From Molossus alvarezi (lineage: Eukaryota; Chordata; Mammalia; Chiroptera; Molossidae), in contig CM073890.1 of assembly GCA_037176705.1 (NCBI GenBank), positions 97,144,591 to 97,208,590 on the forward strand: a stretch of 64,000 bases of DNA. The letters are read 5' to 3'. Each line of letters opens with the position of its first letter. Within the stretch, counting starts at the first letter, position 1. Position numbers and translations under genes: made by a program. The notes below the pieces were generated by a model, which worked only from the letters and a program-made list of their open reading frames with translations, ran no database searches and was not told the DNA's origin. Positions 57,120-64,000 of this stretch are shown piece by piece.

Positions 57120-57735
57120 TTTTTTTGAGAAAAAATTTGTCAGTGAGTCCCTGTCAAATACTGAGGATAATTTTCAGGAACCACAGAAAATTTATACATA
57201 TAATATATTATTTAAGTGATATGTTACTTAAGTAATAAACAGGTTACTATTCTTTATTGGTTCTTGAGAAAGTGATTTTAATTCTTTATTCAATAGACTA
57301 CATCCCTTGGTCCTTTAGCATATAGTAAATTGGAAAAATTAATAATTCTCAATTGGTGGGCTTTCATTAAAATGTATATCTCATAAAGTTATTATTAGTT
57401 AGCAAGATTGAAGGATACAAATGTTCAAAGTATACTTTGAATGAAAGAATTTCAGCTGTTTTCATTAAAAATTCCAAAAAATGTTACACAGAGAGCCCAA
57501 ACAAAACTTATTGAATGCTGATGACTCATATCCTTTCTCCATGGTGACATAAAATATTATTTGGAAAGATAATAAGGAAGAACTTACCCTTTCAGTTAGG
57601 AAAAAAACTTGTCAACTAAAGAAATATTTCTTAAATGTTTTCCTGCATATATTGCAAATATAATACTTTTGACATCCTCTCTTTCCTTTATAGGTCTAGT
57701 TATATTGGAGTATTTTATTAAAAATTATTATGCAT
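57120..57735. other. Unassigned AT-rich tract
   Basis: No gene or recognised repeat. Confidence 0.5.
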
Positions 57736-57738
57736 TTT

Positions 57739-57903
57739 GCCCTGGCCAGTTTGGTTTAGTGATTAGAGTGTCAGCCCATGGACCAAAGAGTCTCAGGTTT
57801 GATTCTTGGTCAAGGGCATGTACCTCTCTGTCTCTCTCTCCCTCCTTCCCTCCCATTTTATCTGAAAAATCAATGGAAAAATATCCTCCGATGAGGCTAA
57901 AAA
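57739..57903 (+). mobile_element. VES SINE with internal deletion
   Basis: Head GCCCTGGCCAGTTTGGTTTA and CAGGTTTGATTCTTGGTCAA run into CATGTACCTCTCTGTCTCTC, so the body between the head and the CT tract is missing. The 3' end TTTTATCTGAAAAATCAATG and tail are present. Possible target duplication AAAATTATTATGCATTTT / AAAATTGATATAAATTTT. Confidence 0.85.
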
Positions 57904-58164
57904 AAAATTGATATAAATTTTGATTTATTATAATTTTCTGCTTAAAATTATGCTGAAAGAAAAAATTATAATTCAAAATATTTACTCTCTATTTTACTAC
58001 ATATAGTGTCTAACTGAGGCTATAAGCAAAATTGATACAATAGGATATGATAGAACAATTTGGGGAAGTATCAATATTGATAGATTTGACCAGAATGTTT
58101 TTTTTTAATTCCAGTTTTAGAATGAAAATTGTATTTGCTCCTCATTTACATGTTTCTAGATTCT

Positions 58165-58290
58165 CTCTTTTTTGCTTTGTATAAATTATTTCTATTTATT
58201 TATTTTTTAAATTTATTTATTTATTTTTGTTACAGATGTTTCTCCTTTTCCCCCCACTGATTCCCCCTCCCCCTCCCTTCCCACCCTAGA
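58165..58290 (-). mobile_element. Short L1 3' tail (antisense)
   Basis: 'aatttatttatttatttttgttacagatgtttctccttttccccccactgattcccc' is the antisense terminus of the young L1 seen at 44570 and 56500. Severely 5'-truncated (about 90 bp). CTAGATTCT occurs on both sides (58156-58164 and 58285-58293). Confidence 0.75.
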
Positions 58291-58514
58291 TTCTTGATAA
58301 CTAACCTGAGCATCTTTCTAGTATGCCTTTATCCTACATTTAAATTTTTTTGTCAGGCAAGAACATCACAATGTATGATCTAAGCATCAGTGAGTTATTT
58401 TGTCTTTGATTGACTAAAACTTTGTTTTGTTTCCCTTGAAAACATCCCAACTTATGAACACATTGATTTTGTAAACATTGGTATATTTGGAAATCACTCT
58501 CTTTTCTTGTAGAA

Positions 58515-58645
58515 CATGGATGTACATTTAGTAAGAGTTGCGGCAAAGGCAGGGGTGATGAGAGCAGGGAGGGGTGTCAATGGGGGAAAAGGAGGGGCAT
58601 CTGAAATACCTTTGACAATAAAGATAAATAAAAAAATAAAAATAA
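58515..58645 (+). mobile_element. Short L1 3' tail (sense)
   Basis: 'aggggtgtcaatgggggaaaaggaggggcatctgaaatacctttgacaataaagataaat' is the sense terminus of the same L1 family, followed by an AAAT-rich tail. Opposite orientation to 58165-58290. Confidence 0.7.
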
Positions 58646-58649
58646 ATGT

Positions 58650-60585
58650 ATATGAAAGAAAAATAAATAAATTATGCTTTGTCATGTACTGATCACGTCT
58701 TCCTCTCAGCCCACAGTGAATATTGAGGTGGCTGCATTTTGACCAAATGTAATTCGTGTCCTATATCACTCAGCACATTATTTATAACTACGTGTATCAA
58801 TACACACCACACCCACCCACCCACATTCAATAGACAATGAGCGAATTCTCCTGTTCCATTAGCATGTACTCAAGGCTGAGGAACAAGCCCCCATATAATA
58901 AATAATTCTTTAAAAATTAATATGAGCATAAGCACTTAAGACTGAGACTGGTAGGTAGGTCTTCCTATTGTTTAGTAGCTTTTCTACATTTTGGTATCTG
59001 TTTCTGTTTGTTTCTCTCTTACTTTTTCTAATGCTTACTTTATTATAAATTTCAGAATTGGCAAAACTAAACAATTTTTACCACTAATGCATTAGTCCTT
59101 GCTCACCATAACAGAATGTCTATCATGGCTTAAGTAAACAGGGAACATCGATTCTACCCTCTGTCTCCTCATGCGCCAAATTCATATCTTGGTCTGGTTT
59201 CCTTGCATCTGTTTTATTTTAACTTGGTCAAGAAGACAATAAAATCGTGAACTGTATTACCAAAGACCAGAAATGTGACTGAATCAACAAACTACCATCG
59301 TTTATAAGAGTTATTTTTGAAATGGATTATTGTTACCAGGAACTCCTATAACGGAGTTGAAGGGAGAGGGGGAGGTGGTGGTACCTCTGTGCGGAGTGCT
59401 TTCCAGACTCCAGTCAAAGCTCTCCGGGTGGATAAAATAATTTGCAGCACGCTGACTCTTTCCAGGCAATTTTCCAAACTCTCTAAGGCAAACTTACCAC
59501 TGTTTATGCTACCGAAGGTTTGAAGTTTAAAAATCGTGGTGTTATTGTACTCTGAAACACGTTGCATAAAGGTCTCGGTTGTTTATCTAAATAAATTAGT
59601 AATTTACTTAAGATAACTATTATATATAGATTAGCATGTAAAAGTGTGATTTAATGTATTTATAAGATTTATACTACAGACCATTATTATTAAACTAAGA
59701 ATGTCCTTGAATAACGGTTTAGGTAATTTGAGTATTCTTCTCATTCTAGGGCCCATAATATATCTTAATTGCATCCCTAGAACTAACTTTAAATATGGAA
59801 TTGTATTATAGAAATCTGAATAACAGTATAAAAATACTGCCACAATCTTTGTATCATTGCATTCCATAAAACCGGTAAATTTTCTAATTCAAATGGCACT
59901 TAGTTATTAAGTTCTATGTTCACTAATGCTTCATAATACTTATATTAAAATAGTTCTATATTTCTCATCTTCTAGGGTAAAAAATATGATAATTTCTGCC
60001 TGACTAAATCTTTAGCTATTTCCTCTTCCTGGTTTGGAACGAATAGTGATTTTCACTTTATAGTTCCATTTAAGACCAGATTTCAAATTTTTTTCATAAA
60101 AAAATCTTTGTCATATCATCTTGAGTTTTACTGAAAACATAGAGGTGTCTAAAACACCTAGAAGTGGGAACAAATTTCTCCATCAGTTATAATTAATTAA
60201 TTATAATAAAAATCTGTATAATACCACAATTCCATTTTCACTGATGTTTAAAATTTATTTTTCTGTTAGCCGATAACTTCAGGTACCACCACTGGTGATG
60301 GGAACTGAGCGTGAACAGGGTCCAGTGTCTTCTCATCCATCTCCACCTAGAGTACAAATGCCTCTTGTCTCAAAAGTGCTTTCATATACCCCATCAAAAA
60401 TGTAGACCAGAAACATATTTTAGAGTCTCTTGAGAAGGGAGAAAAGCAACAACCAAAGCAAAAGCAGTCACTTCTCCAGGAATGTTTTATTTTGTACACA
60501 TATGAGCACAATGGTGAGAGAGGAACTTGTGAGTTAAAAGAAAGCTAACATGAATACAAGTATGAAAGGAAGTTATGCTTGAAAG
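58650..60585. other. Unassigned tract
   Basis: AT-rich without recognised SINE or LINE. CACC-rich simple stretch at about 58808-58826. At 59480-59490 the minus strand reads AACAGTG|GTAAGT, a donor-like site with no supporting exon evidence. Confidence 0.45.
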
Positions 60586-60589
60586 CAAA

Positions 60590-61420
60590 ATATTTCTGCT
60601 TTTGGCCATAAGAGAGTAATAGAGTCTAGAATTAACTTTCATCCATAAACAACTAGAAAATCGGGCAAAATACAGAAAAGATGTATTTTCAGAAACTGGA
60701 CCATTGGCAGTTAATGGTCCCTGAGGAAAATGACAAACAAGTTGGCCTTCTTGTTCAGAGGTAATTTCTGGGCTACAGTTATAGGAATGAAGAAACCAAT
60801 ATAAGCTTGGCGATTTCATGGAGTTGGGGAGATGATATCCCAATTTGAAGAGGCCGAAGCAGTTAGAATTTGCAGGACAAAGTATCTGAGATTAAGGAAC
60901 TTTGTAGGGAAAGGGCTATAACAATCTGGGTAAGGATCCGTATTCTTTGGTTTAATACCAAATACATATGAGGAACGTGTAGCCCAGAATTCAGACTGAA
61001 AACATATGGCAGGGGAAGAAAAATTATGTTGGAACTGTAAAACGAATAATTCCCAAAACTCACACACAGCTGGGAGTTGAGTTCCTATCAGTTACAGTAG
61101 AGATGCCCTGTTGAAAACACAAAACATTCAGGAGAGTCTACATAAGAGCCTATATCTCAGCATGGGGCTAAAAGTAGCCCCAACTACATTTTATTCTAGA
61201 CTTTCCTTAGGCTGACTTAAAAAGATGCCTTAGAGATCAAAGCTATAAAATGTGGATCAGGTCTAAGAATCTTTAAAGGAATACAACAAAATCTAGCATG
61301 CAGCCACCTAAAATTCACAATGTTTGGCTCCTGTTGAGAATGGAGGTGATTATAGAGAGAGAAGATGGAGTTAGGGTTATGACTGAGACAAACCATTGAC
61401 TACTGAACCACAAACTACAT
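60590..61420 (+). mobile_element. Old L1M 5' UTR/ORF1 fragment
   Basis: 'cttagagatcaaagctataaaatgtggatcaggtctaagaatctttaaaggaatacaacaaaatctagcatgcagccacctaaaattcacaatgtttggctcc' follows the old L1M order ('ctaaagctgtaaactgtgg ... aaattcacaatgtctggcatcc'). Upstream 'ggtaatttctgggctacag' fits its leader. Decayed, no ORF. Confidence 0.5.
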
Positions 61421-61554
61421 CAAAAACACAAAATGAAATGAGCATTACGATGACGTCAGACATAACATCAAAGGATTTAGAAATACTTTAGTATAAAAAT
61501 ATTGGGTAATTATTTTTACTGTGTAAAAGTTTGGTTACATTTATAGGAGTTTCT

Positions 61555-61720
61555 GCACCATTCATTTATTTAATGTTCATTGGGCACCTTTTGTGTTCCT
61601 TGTTTGTTGGAGGTGGATGTTTATGCATGGTGCATACATACTACTGGTTAAGTTATACCCGCTGCCCCTTACTTTAGAAGCTTTGAGTTGGTGTGCAAAT
61701 AAAGAGTAAATAGTATTTTA
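61555..61720 (-). mobile_element. Possible L2 3' end (antisense)
   Basis: 'tgcaccattcatttatttaatgttcattgggcaccttttgtgttcc' recalls antisense L2 (CATTTATTCATTGAGCACCT). Weak beyond this point. Confidence 0.3.
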
Positions 61721-61879
61721 TATAGAAAAGTTATAGACAATAATCTTCAAATCCTCACCCCATAATGTTTGTTATATAGTTGTTATATAGTTATCTCTAT
61801 TAATCAAGACCCCAAGGTTTAGCATTTTGCTAAAAACAAAAAAACATTTTTTCCCCCACCAAAGATATTGGATTGATAC

Positions 61880-62130
61880 AATCTTAGAACCAGAAGATGC
61901 TAAAATTGAAGGGAACTTTAGAAGTCATTTAGTACAGTGCTGTTCAGCTTTGTTTGAACGAGGCCAGGTGGCTGCCCCAGAAAGGTTAGGTGCGTGGTGG
62001 CGGCTGTGGGGCAGATCGGCTCAGCAGGGGGCCCCCTGGTGCAACCAGATCAGTAAAATACCCTTGTTGGCGATGGGGTGGGCAGGGCAGTGGGGAGGTG
62101 GGCAGTGCTCTCTACTTCACACTTAGTACG
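61880..62130. other. GC-rich patch with palindromic CTCF-like core
   Basis: GC-rich within AT-rich surroundings. The perfect palindrome CAGGGGGCCCCCTG at 62025-62038 makes TCAGCAGGGGGCCC (plus) and GCACCAGGGGGCCC (minus) overlap, each matching 12 of 14 positions of CCASYAGRKGGCRS. The preceding 'accagaagatgctaaaattgaagggaactttagaagtcatttagtac' resembles an ancient mammalian SINE but is not assigned. Confidence 0.45.
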
Positions 62131-62614
62131 ATTTTACATTATTTATTCAGCCCTTGAGACATCTGACTGCAAAGCCTGCAGTATAGCCTCATCGTTCTTT
62201 CCAATGCTTCCTCCTTTCCTTTCAATGTACAGCCGCTAAGAAAGCAGCTTCATGTTATCGGTGCTTCCAATGCACAAAGGAACTGTCACCTTGACTCATT
62301 TTTACTCGAACTCATTGATTTCCTACGCTATTTTATGTACATGAGTTCCATTCTCTGTGCTTAGACAGAAATTATTAGTGCGTATTTGTAAAATTATTAT
62401 TTTAATAACTATTTGTTATTAAATAGGAACTATGGATCAGGGCTTGAAAGTCTGATCCATCTCACTTGCTTGAGATTTCTCAAGGTAAAAGCTAACTTCT
62501 ATCAGCAATATCACTGCAAATCTTTTGTAATGCTTAGAGAAAATAAAACTGTAACAACACTCATTTACTTGGACAGGGATGAAAGGTGGAAAAATGGTTT
62601 CAGCTCTCACTGTG

Positions 62615-62755
62615 CTGCGCTTTCCAATGTGGTGGCCACTAGCCACATGATGCTATTTAAATTTACATTGATTGTGATTTTTAAAATATCAGTTCTTCAG
62701 TAGTGTTAGCTACATTTCAAGAGCTAAGACTTGGACAGCTGAGATATAAAAAATT
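62615..62755 (+). mobile_element. MER5A-like hAT-Charlie fragment
   Basis: 'tttccaatgtggtggccactagccacatgatgctatttaaatttac ... tcagttcttcagtagtgttagctacatttcaagagct' matches the MER5A block (CCACTAGCCACATGTGGCTA, then CACATTTCAAGTGCT). Confidence 0.65.
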
Positions 62756-62759
62756 TCCA

Positions 62760-63485
62760 CCATAGAAAGTCTATCGGATAGCAATAACCTAGAGAGATAC
62801 TGTAAATTGACGAAAATTGCTTGTCATCTGTAGGCATGAAATCTTACTTTCGCTTTGTCTCCTGTCATGGTAAGGAGACTGGTATTCTGTGAAAAGAAAA
62901 TCGGGTGCACTTGTTTTCCTTCTGACATTTCTTTCAATTGTCATATCTTCTTGTCTGTCTTCTATGTCTAATGGTTCATTCTTTCTGTTCAATCTGCCCA
63001 TTAGACATGAGACATCAACCATTTCCATTCATACCCTGTACCTGGCTAAACGAGTCTTCTACTACCACTAATATTGGCTATAAATTGTTATTCCGTGATG
63101 AGAAAAGATTGACTTATACAAACTTCAGGAAAAAGCCTTCTGCTTTTGATGAGTCTCCAGGAAGTGTTCTGGCCCTGAAATACTGACCTTCAAAGAATTT
63201 GGTCACAGTGCCTGAAACCCCAGCGTGTTCCTGAAATTTGTAGTTTTTCCAAAGTTTGTTACCAACATGCACATTCCTGGCCACTGTGCATCAATCTGGT
63301 TTGCACATGTAGCTGTTTGTGACCTACCAGGCTTATCCTCCTTGGCTTGCAGAACCTGGAAGGAACAGGGCTTTGGCAGCTAGGGAGGGACATGTGTCAG
63401 GGGGCTTTCAGGAAAAAGCCAGGCTGCTTCTGAAATGGAGATTTCCCTGCGACGAAAGACGAGACCAGGAAGCCCGAGGATGATG
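62760..63485. other. Unassigned tract
   Basis: Short overlapping open frames on both strands at 62789-63186 without recognised domains. No clear repeat. Confidence 0.45.
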
Positions 63486-63489
63486 TTTG

Positions 63490-63640
63490 CAGCACCAGGG
63501 GATAGAACAATCCTGCTTCGATCCCGGAGCCATAACATTCTCTTGTGTGCCCTTGGACATAACACTTAACCTGTCTGAACTTCATTTTTCTAGCCTCAAA
63601 ATGGGTCTAAAAGTAACTTATCAGGACCATGAAGGATGTG
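63490..63640 (+). mobile_element. MIR-like SINE remnant
   Basis: 'ccataacattctcttgtgtgcccttggacataacacttaacctgtctgaacttcatttttctagcctcaaaatgggtctaaaag' follows sense MIR (TGTGTGACCTTGGGCAAGTT, CTTAACCTCTCTG, TCCTCATCTGTAAAATGGG). Confidence 0.6.
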
Positions 63641-63769
63641 TACAGAAGGCCCAGCTCTGTAGGAAGCACAGACTGAGAAAGATAAAAGGGAGTTATTGTT
63701 GAGATTAGCCATCGTCTCTGTCACTTTTAAGTAAACTAAAAATGATGAAGACATTCAGTGACCTTTCTC

Positions 63770-63960
63770 TCTGCTTCGCGTACCTACGAGTGAGTCCGCC
63801 AGTGCCCAGGACTGGCTTCGGGGGCCTTCCCAAGGCTGGAGGGAAGTACCAGGCGTACGTGACGGTCTCCGAGGACTGAGAGTCACGGAGTCATTACACA
63901 GCAGCGCTGGAGAAGGAGGCTGCGCAGTTAGGGCAGAGATGAAATGTCGGCCTTGGCAGA
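63770..63960. other. CpG cluster at the right edge
   Basis: About a dozen CpG in 190 bases, including CTTCGCGTACCTACGAGTGA and GGCGTACGTGACGG. On the plus strand TACGA|GTGAGT is donor-like. It could be the edge of an exon or of another CpG-rich element beyond the window. Confidence 0.35.
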
Positions 63961-63968
63961 AGAAGCTG

Positions 63969-63994
63969 GTTTTTGTTTTTGTTTTTGTTTTTTT
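63969..63994. repeat. (GTTTTT)n simple repeat
   Basis: GTTTTT units followed by a longer T run, close to the window end. Confidence 0.85.
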
Positions 63995-64000
63995 GCTTTT

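Noticed and set aside
56704..57219. 171-codon plus frame
   Set aside because: It is the antisense of the L1 ORF2/3' UTR fragment.
59346..59567. Minus frame ending in a proline run, with donor-like AACAGTG|GTAAGT at about 59488
   Set aside because: The proline run comes from a GGTGGTGGGAGG-type simple stretch. No protein match and no second splice site.
1..64000. CRISPR arrays, operons, phage or plasmid modules
   Set aside because: No regularly spaced repeats, ribosome binding sites or dense coding. All signals are those of vertebrate nuclear DNA.

Overview
This window looks like nuclear DNA from a bat, most likely a yangochiropteran. The main evidence is 17 copies of tRNA-derived SINEs of the VES type. 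They carry the tRNA-like head with the core TTTGGCTCAG, a CT-rich linker and an A-rich tail, and several have clear target-site duplications. Recent L1 3' ends sharing the motif TTTTTGTTACAGA (antisense) support this, as do eutherian-wide old repeats (MIR, L2, L1M, hAT-Charlie, Tigger, a MaLR-type LTR). I recognise no intact protein-coding gene, rRNA or functional tRNA. There is no bacterial-type operon, CRISPR array or mobile gene cluster. The longest open frames are either translations of the CpG island or lie inside SINEs.

Layout. 1-5.85 kb: AT-rich DNA with six VES copies, two of them back to back inside an old L2. 5.85-18.2 kb: no VES copies and mostly single-copy-looking DNA with scattered MIR and L2 remnants and one hAT element. 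18.2-19.28 kb: a dense CpG island, the only strong promoter candidate. It has a ZNF143/STAF-type motif, a consensus 5' splice donor on the minus strand, a long pyrimidine tract ending in a splice-acceptor-like AG on the plus strand, and a GC palindrome. 19.3-36.7 kb: old L2, MIR and Tigger remnants, a pair of similar 126-128 bp direct repeats 2.5 kb apart, microsatellites, more VES copies, and a second small CpG-rich patch at 34.1-34.4 kb. 36.7-38.3 kb: an old L1M 3' end. 38.3-43.7 kb: a repeat-poor, very AT-rich block with homeodomain-like TAAT/ATTA sites near 41.1-41.5 kb and an isolated CpG-retaining segment at 39.64-39.78 kb. 43.7-58.7 kb: repeat-rich, including a 5'-inverted (twin-primed) L1 with both target-site duplications, a MaLR-type LTR, an L1 ORF2 C-terminal fragment and two short oppositely oriented L1 tails. 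58.7-64 kb: mostly unassigned sequence, an L1M 5' fragment, a perfect 14-bp palindrome resembling two opposed CTCF cores at 62.03 kb, and a CpG cluster at the right edge.

Interpretation. The window is best read as intergenic or intronic mammalian DNA around one CpG-island promoter. The minus-strand donor makes a transcript running from the island toward position 1 plausible, with a non-coding first exon, but I cannot name the gene. Repeat family names come from remembered consensus features, not a database search, and boundaries of old repeats are approximate.
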